Positions 1-9,288 of a stretch of 64,000 nucleotides of DNA are shown one piece after another. The notes below the pieces were generated by a model, which made no database searches, was not told the origin of the DNA, and was given only the letters and a program-made list of their open reading frames with translations. The first letter of the stretch is position 1. Every line of letters starts with the position of its first letter. The DNA is from Chitinophagaceae bacterium (GTDB lineage: Bacteria; Bacteroidota; Bacteroidia; Chitinophagales; Chitinophagaceae), in assembly GCA_023957125.1 (NCBI GenBank), contig JAMLHL010000005.1, positions 126,061 through 190,060 of the forward strand, given 5' to 3'. Both the position numbers and the translations under genes were made by a program.

Positions 1-271
1 CTATATTGGCTGCGATAATATGGTGTAAATGTCTGTTTGCCGGAGACTGGCGGTTGATGTAATTGCGGCGGTCATATATCTGTGCAACAACAGCGCTCTG
101 CTCCGCCCCGTCTTCTATTTCAATTTCTATTTCATCTCCCACGGTAATGGGGTTGGTGGAAGTGATATCCGCTATCTTAAATTTTCCTTTTACCCGGGCA
201 TCATACCACAAACCATCCGAACCTTTCACCAGGTACCAGCTTCCTGTAGATTTGTAAACTAACGCTTTCAT
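1..271 (-). CDS. rsgA: Ribosome small-subunit-dependent GTPase RsgA, N-terminal part (cut by window edge)
   Basis: The minus strand is open from an ATG at 271 to the window edge (90 codons) and begins MKALVYKSTGSWYLVKG. It has the short beta-barrel (OB-fold) region typical of RsgA: a stretch reading ITSTNPITVGDEIE, followed by a charged segment, RRNYINRQSPANR and HHIIAANI just before the edge. In Bacteroidota RsgA the last motif leads directly into the circularly permuted GTPase domain, which lies outside the window. RsgA is a late 30S-assembly GTPase. The assignment rests on the OB-fold region and the conserved junction only. The gene diverges from nothing visible; the AraC-type gene downstream is on the same strand with its own -7 box. 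Confidence 0.82.
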   Translation of the reverse strand, partial: MKALVYKSTGSWYLVKGSDGLWYDARVKGKFKIADITSTNPITVGDEIEIEIEDGAEQSAVVAQIYDRRNYINRQSPANRHLHHIIAANI

Positions 272-304
272 ACCTAAAAAGCTGAGGTGTTAACTCCGTT
301 TGCG

Positions 305-1243
305 CTACCTTAAAAGTAGTTCACAGGGCTTCAACCCGGTATGTTTTTTAAAGGCGGTGGAGAAATGAGAGATGGAAGAATAACCGAGCATAAGGGATAC
401 CTCCGTTACACTCAGTCCTTTTTCATAAAGCAGGTACTTAGCGTGTTCCATGCGTTGACCCTGGTAGAAGTCAAATATGGTGGTGCCGAAAATTTCCTTG
501 AAGCCTTTTTTGAGGTAACATTCGTTGATGGCTACCTTGCGGCTGAGGTCTTTTATGGTAATGGGTTCACCGATGTGCTCCAGCAGAATCTCTCTTGCCT
601 TCAGGATTTTCTCCCGGTCGGATTCGTTGGACAGGAATTTACAACTGAAATTGTCTTCATTTTTATCGCCCAACATACATTCCATGCAATACAGCAACAG
701 CATCTGGGTTTGGGCATTGATGAAGATATTTTCAAAACTTTCCGAATAGTTGTTGTTGATCAGACTTTCAAGAATGCTTCTCACGCGAACGCATAGCGGA
801 ACGATTTTGGTGAATGAGGACGGATGCTTGAAGCAAAGCACTTCATTCGGCAGATCAAAAGCGCGCGGCGTTTTTACAAATTGCTGGAGGTGCTCGGGAA
901 GGAAAGTGAAATTCATCAGGTCAATCGTATCTTCCCTGGTGGTGCAGGCCCTGGTAAGACCGTTTTTGCAGTTGAGACAGGTTTGTTCATTTCCCCTGCA
1001 ATAGGTGTTCCCGCTGATACAAAAACGCAGCTCCAGGTAATTGGCCGACGGGTCGCTTTTCTTGTAATGATAGATCATCATGCCCATGTCCTCGGCGTTC
1101 CATTGGGGAATGCGGCTGTATCGTTTAATGCTGTACTGAACGGCGCCCGGCGTTTGGCGCTCCTTTTCCTGTATTATACTCAAGTCATCCAGCATCACCG
1201 GATGCTTTTGCGCTAAATCTATTATGTTGGGAGCCTGAAGCAT
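305..1243 (-). CDS. AraC-family transcriptional regulator with N-terminal cysteine cluster
   Basis: A 312-residue protein. The last ~100 residues are an AraC/XylS DNA-binding domain with two helix-turn-helices: IKDLSRKVAINECYLKKGFK, then the conserved second-helix region SVTEVSLMLGYSSISHFSTA and the terminal KKHTGLKP. The N-terminal ~200 residues match no sensor I can name, but residues 75, 82, 89, 92 and 100 are cysteines (C-x6-C-x6-C-x2-C-x7-C), suggesting metal or redox sensing (inference). The ATG at 1243 lies only 7 nt from a perfect -7 box (1250-1258), so either the mRNA is leaderless or translation starts at the internal Met at 1195. It is divergent from gyrB; this need not mean functional linkage. 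The ligand is unknown. Confidence 0.85.
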   Translation of the reverse strand: MLQAPNIIDLAQKHPVMLDDLSIIQEKERQTPGAVQYSIKRYSRIPQWNAEDMGMMIYHYKKSDPSANYLELRFCISGNTYCRGNEQTCLNCKNGLTRACTTREDTIDLMNFTFLPEHLQQFVKTPRAFDLPNEVLCFKHPSSFTKIVPLCVRVRSILESLINNNYSESFENIFINAQTQMLLLYCMECMLGDKNEDNFSCKFLSNESDREKILKAREILLEHIGEPITIKDLSRKVAINECYLKKGFKEIFGTTIFDFYQGQRMEHAKYLLYEKGLSVTEVSLMLGYSSISHFSTAFKKHTGLKPCELLLR

Positions 1244-1249
1244 GAGTGT

Positions 1250-1258
1250 GCAAATATA
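1250..1258 (-). promoter_or_regulatory. -7 box for the AraC-type gene
   Basis: On the minus strand 1258 to 1250 reads TATATTTGC, an exact match to the Bacteroidota -7 consensus TAnnTTTGC. No convincing -33 TTG is present at the expected distance. A start site about 5-7 nt downstream would fall on the annotated ATG. Confidence 0.5.
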
Positions 1259-1289
1259 CGCCGTTTGAGCATATAAAAAAGGATATTAA

Positions 1290-3350
<2,061 letters not shown>

Positions 3351-3402
3351 ACGCGAAATATTGTTATTTTTATAATCTATAATTAACCGAAAAACCGATT
3401 TT

Positions 3403-3609
3403 ATGGCAGAGAGTGCAGTATTAACCGCATATAATGTAAAGACAAAGGAAAAGAATGTTCCCATCCAGGATGCTGTGATCAGCAGAACAGCCAAAGGCGG
3501 CTATATCGCTAAGGGGCATGATGGGAAAGGCAATAAGCTGACCGCCCTATTAGGGGAAGCCAAAGCTTTGGCTGCGATCAAAGCCGGCGTTGCCAAACAA
3601 GACTGGTAA
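3403..3609 (+). CDS. Small hypothetical protein, 68 residues
   Basis: It starts MAESAVLTAYNVKTKEKN and ends AAIKAGVAKQDW. It lies 52 nt downstream of gyrB in the same direction and is probably co-transcribed or served by the AT-rich gap before it. It is hydrophilic, lysine/alanine-rich, with no signal peptide, no membrane segment and no cysteine. I do not recognise a named family. Support for it being real: balanced codon use like its neighbours, an ATG start, and no overlapping gene on the other strand. Confidence 0.65.
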   Translation: MAESAVLTAYNVKTKEKNVPIQDAVISRTAKGGYIAKGHDGKGNKLTALLGEAKALAAIKAGVAKQDW

Positions 3610-3617
3610 CCGCAGAC

Positions 3618-4385
3618 TTAAAGCAACCCCCCTCCCTCAAAATGGAGGGAGAACAGGATCATTCTGGAATTCAGTTTATCAATGATATTGGAATACTTGA
3701 GTGATGCGTCTTTGGCGTGCACATTACTCAGCCCCTGGCTGACTTTGATCTCCGGTGAAACGATCACGTATTTGCTGAAAAACTGGAACCCGATCCCTGC
3801 TTCCACCCCGAAATCGTTTTTCTTCACTTTCAACAGGTTTTCGGAGTTGAACGTGCCGGAATTGGAGGCCAGGTCATAATCGAATTTTACACCTGCCAGG
3901 GTATAAACCCTGAAGTTTCCGATCCGGTCGCTTTTTAGCCGGACCTGCAGGGGCCAACTCATCACGATAGACTCCACTTTTTGAGTTTTCTGCAGCGCAT
4001 TTTCCCCGGCATCCGGGTACTTCAGATCGTATTGGAATTTCTTTTCACTGAAAATCAGGTTTAAAGGGTAAAACCGGATATCCCACCGTTTGGACAATTG
4101 CAGGTTAGCCATGATCCCTAAATGGATCCGGCCGCTGTTCAGCCCGTTTACCGCCTGTATACTGTCCTGTCTCAGGAAGGATGAGGACTGGGTGATATGA
4201 TAATGAGAGGTATTATAGCCTAATACGATCCCGAAATAATAGAGTTTGTCATCGTGATTGGGTAAATTAAGATTGCCGCGAAGCTGGGCAAAAGAAGATG
4301 TAATACAACCCAATGTAGCGAGAAAAATAACCGCTATTTTATACCGCAATAGATGCTGCAAATACCCAGGCTTAATTTTTTGCAT
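3618..4385 (-). CDS. porT: PorT/SprT-family outer-membrane beta-barrel protein
   Basis: A 255-residue secreted protein: positively charged N terminus, hydrophobic core IAVIFLATLGCITSSFA and a signal-peptidase site before QLRGNL, then a beta-barrel pattern of alternating hydrophobic residues ending in GGGLL. In Bacteroidota a PorT (SprT) protein needed for type IX secretion or gliding is commonly encoded directly next to ubiE, exactly as here; that synteny is established knowledge and is the main reason for the name. Its ATG lies 52 nt inside the 3' end of ubiE, so the two genes overlap and are probably translationally coupled. It could be a generic PorT-like barrel rather than the T9SS component. 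Confidence 0.72.
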   Translation of the reverse strand: MQKIKPGYLQHLLRYKIAVIFLATLGCITSSFAQLRGNLNLPNHDDKLYYFGIVLGYNTSHYHITQSSSFLRQDSIQAVNGLNSGRIHLGIMANLQLSKRWDIRFYPLNLIFSEKKFQYDLKYPDAGENALQKTQKVESIVMSWPLQVRLKSDRIGNFRVYTLAGVKFDYDLASNSGTFNSENLLKVKKNDFGVEAGIGFQFFSKYVIVSPEIKVSQGLSNVHAKDASLKYSNIIDKLNSRMILFSLHFEGGGLL

Positions 4386-5077
4386 GATGTGTTCCGAAAT
4401 CCAAGGTTCTTTAAAATGCCCACAAATGCCTTTCCCTCAGGAAAACCCTGCACCGAATCATTTAAATACCGGTAAGCCTTTCTGTTTTTTGAAATAACAG
4501 CGGCTACTTGTGGTGCAACGATTTTCATGTACAAATTGTAAAGTTGGGTTATGCCTGTTATTTTAGGTTTTGAAAATTCTAATATTACTAATCTGCCACC
4601 CGGTTTGAGCACTCTTTGTATCTCTTCCAGCCCCTGTTCCAGATGTTCAAAGTTCCGGACCCCGAAAGCCACCGTTACCGCATCAAACGTGTTGCCGGGA
4701 AAGTTTATTGCTTCACTATCACCACTTTGCAACTCAATGTAGGGCGCCAGTCCGGATTTTAACACTTTCTCTTTCCCTATCTCCAGCATTTTCTCCGAAA
4801 TATCAATCCCGGTAATTTTATCGGGTTTAAGCAATTCGTATGCCATAATTGCCATATCGGCCGTTCCGGTAGCTACATCTAACAACATTTTAGGGTTTTC
4901 CTCCTTCAGTTGTTGTAAGGCTTTTTTTCGCCAGCCCACATCAATTCCTGCAGACAGGAACCGGTTCATGAAATCATAGCGGAAGGCAATGCGGTTAAAC
5001 ATTTCAGCAATCTGCTGTTTCTTGGTCAGCTCCGACTCCTTATAGGGTACTATGCTATCATGTTCAAATTGTGTCAT
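4334..5077 (-). CDS. ubiE: Demethylmenaquinone methyltransferase (UbiE/MenG)
   Basis: A 247-residue class I SAM-dependent C-methyltransferase for the last step of menaquinone synthesis. Motifs: FNRIAFRYDFMNRFLS and DVGWRK near the N terminus, SAM-binding LLDVATGTADMAI, FDAVTVAFGVRNFE and LKPGGRLVILEFS; the C terminus LGICSIYCG is typical. The ATG at 5077 (MTQFEHDSI) is chosen over an upstream in-frame start at 5137, because the extra residues lie upstream of the conserved region and across the -7 box. The 3' end overlaps the start of porT. In Bacteroidota, which use menaquinone, the reaction is demethylmenaquinone to menaquinone at the cytoplasmic membrane. Confidence 0.92.
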   Translation of the reverse strand: MTQFEHDSIVPYKESELTKKQQIAEMFNRIAFRYDFMNRFLSAGIDVGWRKKALQQLKEENPKMLLDVATGTADMAIMAYELLKPDKITGIDISEKMLEIGKEKVLKSGLAPYIELQSGDSEAINFPGNTFDAVTVAFGVRNFEHLEQGLEEIQRVLKPGGRLVILEFSKPKITGITQLYNLYMKIVAPQVAAVISKNRKAYRYLNDSVQGFPEGKAFVGILKNLGFRNTSCKKLSLGICSIYCGIK

Positions 5078-5083
5078 CCGGCA

Positions 5084-5091
5084 CAAAAATA
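5084..5091 (-). promoter_or_regulatory. -7 box for ubiE-porT
   Basis: The minus strand reads TATTTTTG from 5091 to 5084, an exact TAnnTTTG match 6 nt before the chosen ubiE ATG. No clear -33 element. If used, the transcript would be leaderless or nearly so. Confidence 0.4.
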
Positions 5092-5145
5092 GGAGAATAA
5101 GCCCGATTGGAGTTTTTACAGAGCATGATTTATGCAATAAAAAAG

Positions 5146-5751
5146 TTATTTCTTTTTGCCGCTCACAAAAGGATGGTCTTTAATGATAAACCGGTAAGGA
5201 AGCAAAGCGTCTTCCAATGCATAATCCACCCCAATCCGCGGGGTGGCAATGATCTCTTTCTTATCCAATAAAAATCCATCATCTGCAAGAAAAACAGTAT
5301 CTCCCAGCAGGCTGATACCACTGTGTACCGTGTGAATACCCATCGCTTTGGCTACATTTCCGGGGCCGGAGGTGAATCTGAGATTGGGTTCGGATTTCCC
5401 GGTTCTTTGCAACATAACCGCTATTCCCTCCAACGGCTCGATGGCCCTGATCAGCACCGCATGCGGTATATCTTTAGCATTGGTTACCACATTAAACAGG
5501 TGATGTATTCCGTAACAGAAATAAACATAGCCGGTGCCGGCATCGCCAAACATTACTTCCGTACGTGCGGTACGCCGGCCGTTAAAAGCATGGGAAGCGC
5601 GATCCGCTACTCCGTTATATGCTTCTGTTTCAACAATCCGGCCGGAGGTGAGCTGCCCGTTCCATTTTGTGATTAATAATTTTCCCAGCAGCTCCCTCGC
5701 TATTTTCACTACGTCATTGCGGCGGTAAAAATCGTACCCGAGTTTCTTCAT
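5146..5751 (-). CDS. DNA-3-methyladenine glycosylase (AAG/MPG type)
   Basis: 201 residues, full length for bacterial members of the alkyladenine glycosylase family, which excise alkylated purines in base-excision repair. It shows the conserved GRIVETEAYNG (with the catalytic glutamate), DRASHAFNGRRTART, YVYFCYGIHHLFNVV, AVLIRAIEP and FTSGPGNVAKAMGI segments in the expected order. The ATG at 5751 gives MKKLGYDFYRRNDVV, where homologues begin. It is transcribed in the same direction as ubiE, with 68 nt between them, and may share a transcript with it. No defect is visible. Confidence 0.93.
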   Translation of the reverse strand: MKKLGYDFYRRNDVVKIARELLGKLLITKWNGQLTSGRIVETEAYNGVADRASHAFNGRRTARTEVMFGDAGTGYVYFCYGIHHLFNVVTNAKDIPHAVLIRAIEPLEGIAVMLQRTGKSEPNLRFTSGPGNVAKAMGIHTVHSGISLLGDTVFLADDGFLLDKKEIIATPRIGVDYALEDALLPYRFIIKDHPFVSGKKK

Positions 5752-5800
5752 AACCGGAAATTAAACAAAAAATTTATGTAGGTTTGATCACCGGCCGTTA

Positions 5801-6592
5801 TTGATAGTTTACAAACCGTTTAAAACAGTCCGTTTGCTTAAAGAGATCATAATAGCAGTTCAGTCTTATTTTAAAGCGCACCGGTTTATCCGGGAGCAAA
5901 GACTATGGAAGTGGATCATCATCCCGGGGTTAATTTATGCGGTATTGTTTGTGGTGGGGATGTATTTTTTTGGTAAAAGCGCCACCTATGTAATTGAACT
6001 GTTGAGTATAAAAACCGGTTTAAAGGCCTGGGTGGACAGGATGCAAAGCAGCCTCCTTGGTTTTTTCTTTGCTTTAGGCGGCATCATGCTTTGGCTGATA
6101 TTGATCATGCTGTACTTTTCGTGGTTCAAGTTTATCTGGCTGATACTGGGGTCGCCGTTGTACAGCTACCTGAGTGAAAAAACAGCCTTCATCATGGAAG
6201 GCCGCGAATACCCTTTCAGTTTCAGACAGATCCTGAAGGATATGAGCAGAGGCGTAAAGCTCGCATTGCGAAACACATTGTGGCAGACGGTATATACGGT
6301 TTCCCTGCTGATTGTATCGTTTGTTCCGCTGTTGGGGTGGATCACTCCGTTGGCGGTACTCTTCCTGGAGTGTTATTATTACGGGTTTTCCATGCTGGAT
6401 TACAGTTGCCAGCGGCAGAAGCTGCCTGCCGGGCAAACCATTGAGTTTATCGGAAAACATAAAGGACTTGCTATCGGGAACGGTCTTGTTTTTTACCTCA
6501 TGCACGGGTTGATCGGGATCGGCTGGGTATTGGCACCTGCTTATGCGGTAGTAGCCGCAACACTCAGTTTGTATCAATCCAGGGAAAGTTAA
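5801..6592 (+). CDS. EI24-domain integral membrane protein
   Basis: About 250-260 residues with at least four long hydrophobic segments (for example LIYAVLFVVGMYFFG, LLGFFFALGGIMLWLILIML, VYTVSLLIVSFVPLLGWI and the C-terminal GLVFYLMHGLIGIGWVLAP). The layout and the ECYYYGFSMLDYSCQR segment are those of the EI24/CysZ-like family, whose bacterial members are poorly characterised; some are sulfate transporters. No ATG starts the frame. The first TTG is at 5801, and a second TTG at 5834 (giving a start near LLKEIIIAVQSYF) fits homologues as well or better. A perfect -7 box TAGGTTTG at 5779-5786 precedes both. The function is not assigned. Confidence 0.75.
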   Translation: MIVYKPFKTVRLLKEIIIAVQSYFKAHRFIREQRLWKWIIIPGLIYAVLFVVGMYFFGKSATYVIELLSIKTGLKAWVDRMQSSLLGFFFALGGIMLWLILIMLYFSWFKFIWLILGSPLYSYLSEKTAFIMEGREYPFSFRQILKDMSRGVKLALRNTLWQTVYTVSLLIVSFVPLLGWITPLAVLFLECYYYGFSMLDYSCQRQKLPAGQTIEFIGKHKGLAIGNGLVFYLMHGLIGIGWVLAPAYAVVAATLSLYQSRES

Positions 6593-6700
6593 AACTACGG
6601 AAGGCAATAGCCGGGACGGAGCTTAGGTTGACAGATAAGCTGTTCGCACCAACCGGAAACCCGGTTGAATGGTTTAAAGAATTGTATTATAACATTTTTG

Positions 6701-7405
6701 ATGAATAAGGGAACCGTTTATTTAATACCCGCGACGCTGGATGAAGACGGATTGGAGACCATACCCGCTTATGTGGCGGATGCCGTGAAGCAGTGCGCCG
6801 TTTTTTTCGTGGAAAACGAGAGAACGGTTCGCCGTTACCTGAAGCGGATCTGGCCGGAGATGGTAATTGATGATTACGAGTGGCATACGATCCATAAAGC
6901 GGAGGAAGCGGAACGGTCGGTGTTTTTGGAAGCGCTTAAGAATAATAAGACTGTAGGCATCGTAAGTGAAGCGGGCTGCCCCGGAATTGCCGATCCGGGA
7001 CAGATACTCGTGGAAGCAGCGCAGACAGCTGGCGCAAAAATAAAGCCGCTGACAGGGCCTAATTCCATCATTTTGGCACTGATGGGCAGCGGGATGAACG
7101 GACAACATTTCAGATTCGCGGGATATTTACCGATTGAGAAGGAATCAAGGATCAGGGCTATAAAGGCGATGGAGAACGAGATCATTGCAAAGCATTGCAC
7201 CCAGATTTTTATTGAAACCCCCTACCGTAACCTGCAATTGTTGGAAGTATTACTGCAAACCTGTAATCCCCATACCCGTTTATGTATCGCCGCTTCCCTG
7301 ACATCTCCGCAGGAGTATATAAAAACAAAAAGTATCGCGGAATGGAAGAAGGAGAACCCCGATCTTCATAAAAAGCCGGCCATTTTTATACTGGGTGGCA
7401 ATTGA
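6701..7405 (+). CDS. Short RsmI-like SAM-dependent tetrapyrrole methylase family protein
   Basis: 234 residues from the ATG at 6701 (MNKGTVYLIPATL); an in-frame TTG at 6665 is less likely. The family fold is that of RsmI (16S rRNA C1402 2'-O-methyltransferase) and cobalamin-pathway methylases. The glycine-rich GIVSEAGCPGIADPGQ, GPNSIILALMGSGMNG and the C-terminal KKPAIFILGGN are diagnostic. It is shorter than canonical RsmI (about 280 residues) and differs from the usual SDAGTPGVSDPG motif, so it is probably the paralogous short form common in Bacteroidota rather than RsmI itself. The substrate is unknown. It does not obviously belong to an operon. Confidence 0.82.
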   Translation: MNKGTVYLIPATLDEDGLETIPAYVADAVKQCAVFFVENERTVRRYLKRIWPEMVIDDYEWHTIHKAEEAERSVFLEALKNNKTVGIVSEAGCPGIADPGQILVEAAQTAGAKIKPLTGPNSIILALMGSGMNGQHFRFAGYLPIEKESRIRAIKAMENEIIAKHCTQIFIETPYRNLQLLEVLLQTCNPHTRLCIAASLTSPQEYIKTKSIAEWKKENPDLHKKPAIFILGGN

Positions 7406-7422
7406 TCGGTGGGATCGTTTCA

Positions 7423-7815
7423 TCATCTTACCAGGTTACCCGTTCGCGGATCTTTCATGGCTACGATACTGTCCACAATATACCGGCTGAATCCCCGCCA
7501 GGGTATTGCACCTTTGTATTCCTTGTAATAAAGATCAAACACCATTCCCGAGTTCGACATCAGCTTTCTGGCCACCTTTTCATCGGTTACTGAAAATTCA
7601 AAATCATAGGATTGGATGGTATTGGGCGACAACGAACGGATGCCGGTTTGAATAAGTTTGCCCTCATAAGTTTTGAACAGATACCCCTTCTTAACGCAAT
7701 AATTCAATTCACCCGATTTTACACCTTCTCCTAAAACAAAATAGTATTTAACGTAAAGGAATGCTGATAGCCCTGCAACACATAACAGTAAAAAAATAAG
7801 GAAAAACTTCTTCAT
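7423..7815 (-). CDS. Uncharacterised single-span membrane protein, 130 residues
   Basis: MKKFFLIFLLLCVAGLSAFLYV forms an N-terminal signal anchor, followed by a soluble domain containing SGELNYCVKKGYLFKTYEGKL and IPWRGFSRYIVDSIV. Proteins with this KKGYLFKTYEG motif are widespread in Bacteroidota and are sometimes mislabelled 6-phosphogluconate dehydrogenase, with which they share nothing that I can see. Convergent with the RsmI-like gene (17 nt between stops). The function is unknown; the domain faces the periplasm by topology prediction. Confidence 0.75.
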   Translation of the reverse strand: MKKFFLIFLLLCVAGLSAFLYVKYYFVLGEGVKSGELNYCVKKGYLFKTYEGKLIQTGIRSLSPNTIQSYDFEFSVTDEKVARKLMSNSGMVFDLYYKEYKGAIPWRGFSRYIVDSIVAMKDPRTGNLVR

Positions 7816-7895
7816 ATTCTGGTGTTTGGAGCTACAAATTAGCGAATGTAGCTGAAACTATCTTCAACTGTTCAGGTTTAAAATTCCATTTTCTT

Positions 7896-8039
7896 CCCTA
7901 TCCCGGCCGGCATTTAAAATTGTCGCAGGCGGGTGGTGACACCCGCCTGTAGCGTCCGCTACCGGTCGGTGTCCCACCGACCGGAAAATTATACAGGGCG
8001 CGACAATTATAAATGCACCCTATCCCGGCCGGCATTTAA
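7896..8039 (+). repeat. Double-hairpin element, copy 1, with flanking direct repeats
   Basis: Two perfect 10-bp hairpins sit 12 nt apart: CAGGCGGGTG (7926-7935)/CACCCGCCTG (7940-7949) and CCGGTCGGTG (7962-7971)/CACCGACCGG (7975-7984). The 12-nt spacer begins TAG and ends CTA. A 9-bp outer inverted repeat, AATTGTCGC (7918-7926)/GCGACAATT (8000-8008), encloses both, with 15 nt between the second hairpin and the right outer arm. The 100-bp unit lies between exact 22-bp direct repeats at 7896-7917 and 8018-8039 (starting CCCTATCCCGG). It has no T-run, so it is not an ordinary terminator. See copy 2 at 24.2 kb in the opposite orientation. It occupies most of the 258-bp gap before bshA. Confidence 0.85.
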
Positions 8040-8073
8040 TAGTTAACTTCGCTCATCTTATAAAACAAAAAAT

Positions 8074-9234
8074 ATGAATATAGGTATTGTTTGCTATCCC
8101 ACCTTCGGAGGGAGTGGTGTGTTGGCTACCGAATTGGGGATGGCGCTTGCCGATAAGGATCATAATGTACATTTTATCACTTATCGTCAGCCGGTCCGGT
8201 TAACAGGCTTCCATGCCAATATGTTTTACCATGAAGTGCGGGTACCCACCTACCCTTTGTTCGATTACCCGCCTTACGAATCGGCCTTGTCGAGCACCCT
8301 GGTAGATGTGGTAAAAAATAATCATCTGGATCTTCTTCATGTGCATTATGCCATTCCGCATGCCTCATCGGCTTTCATGGCCAAACAAATCCTTCAGCAG
8401 GAAAACAAATATGTGCCGGTTATTACCACCCTGCACGGAACGGATATTACCCTCGTGGGACGGGATAAGACTTATGCCCCGGTGGTAGCTTTTTCCATCA
8501 ACCAGAGTGATGCCATTACGGCGGTGTCTGAAAACCTGAAAGAAGAGACCTACAAAACCTTCAGGATTGAGAAAGACATTCAGGTTATTTACAATTTTGT
8601 GGATGTCCGCAGGTTCGATAAAAAACCGATAGACGCCTTTCGTAAGGTGATAGCGCCGGATAATGAGCGGATTGTCATGCATGCTTCCAATTTCAGAAAA
8701 ATAAAACGGATAGGCGATGTTATTCAAATCTTTAAAACCCTCAATGAGCATATTCCCTCCAGGCTGCTTTTAGTAGGGGATGGTCCTGAGCGCCACGTGG
8801 CGGAATCCTTATGCAGGGAACTGGATTTATGCGATGCCATCCGTTTTTTAGGAAAGCAGCAGGATATGGAGGAGATTTTTGCCGTTGCCGACTTGTTTTT
8901 ATTGCCTTCGGAATATGAAAGTTTTGGGCTTTCGGCGTTGGAGGCTATGGCCGGCGGTTCCCCGGTGGTGGCTACCAATGTGGGTGGACTGCCCGAGATC
9001 ATCATCCAGGGCGTGAATGGATTTATGGGGGATGTGGGAGACACGGATCAGATGGCGCGCTATGCGATAGAGATCTTAAAAGATGAAAGCACGTTCAGCC
9101 GGTTCAGGGATAATGCCAGGAAGCAGGCCGATAATTTTGATATCACCCGCATCGTGCCCCAGTATGAACAATTATATGAAAGGCTTTATAAGGGATTTTG
9201 TAAGGGAAGACATGAAGAAGATAAAATAGCTTAG
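8074..9234 (+). CDS. bshA: N-acetyl-alpha-D-glucosaminyl L-malate synthase BshA
   Basis: A 386-residue GT4 glycosyltransferase catalysing the first step of bacillithiol synthesis (UDP-GlcNAc plus L-malate). The N terminus NIGIVCYPTFGGSGVLATEL, then DLLHVHYAIPHA, TTLHGTDITLVG, and the C-terminal GPERH and PSEYESFGLSALEAMA (the GT4 E-x7-E motif) are characteristic of BshA and separate it from other GT4 enzymes. The start ATG at 8074 is unambiguous. Bacillithiol is the low-molecular-weight thiol of many Bacteroidota. The double-hairpin element lies immediately upstream, so its promoter must lie within or beyond the repeat. Confidence 0.93.
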   Translation: MNIGIVCYPTFGGSGVLATELGMALADKDHNVHFITYRQPVRLTGFHANMFYHEVRVPTYPLFDYPPYESALSSTLVDVVKNNHLDLLHVHYAIPHASSAFMAKQILQQENKYVPVITTLHGTDITLVGRDKTYAPVVAFSINQSDAITAVSENLKEETYKTFRIEKDIQVIYNFVDVRRFDKKPIDAFRKVIAPDNERIVMHASNFRKIKRIGDVIQIFKTLNEHIPSRLLLVGDGPERHVAESLCRELDLCDAIRFLGKQQDMEEIFAVADLFLLPSEYESFGLSALEAMAGGSPVVATNVGGLPEIIIQGVNGFMGDVGDTDQMARYAIEILKDESTFSRFRDNARKQADNFDITRIVPQYEQLYERLYKGFCKGRHEEDKIA

Positions 9235-9288
9235 GTTGAGAAGAGAAGATCCGTTCCCGTCTGAAAAGGCAGGTAATAAAGGAATGTT

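Noticed and set aside
341..1216. Long open frames on the plus strand across the AraC-type gene
   Set aside because: They are antisense to a clear AraC coding region and have no recognisable protein features.
3611..3655. C-rich/G-rich hairpin after the small gene as a terminator
   Set aside because: It lies within the 3' coding end of porT (GGGLL) and has no T-run on either strand.
7918..8017. Double-hairpin elements as a CRISPR array
   Set aside because: There are no regularly spaced direct repeats with unique spacers and no cas genes; the flanking direct repeats are just a pair.
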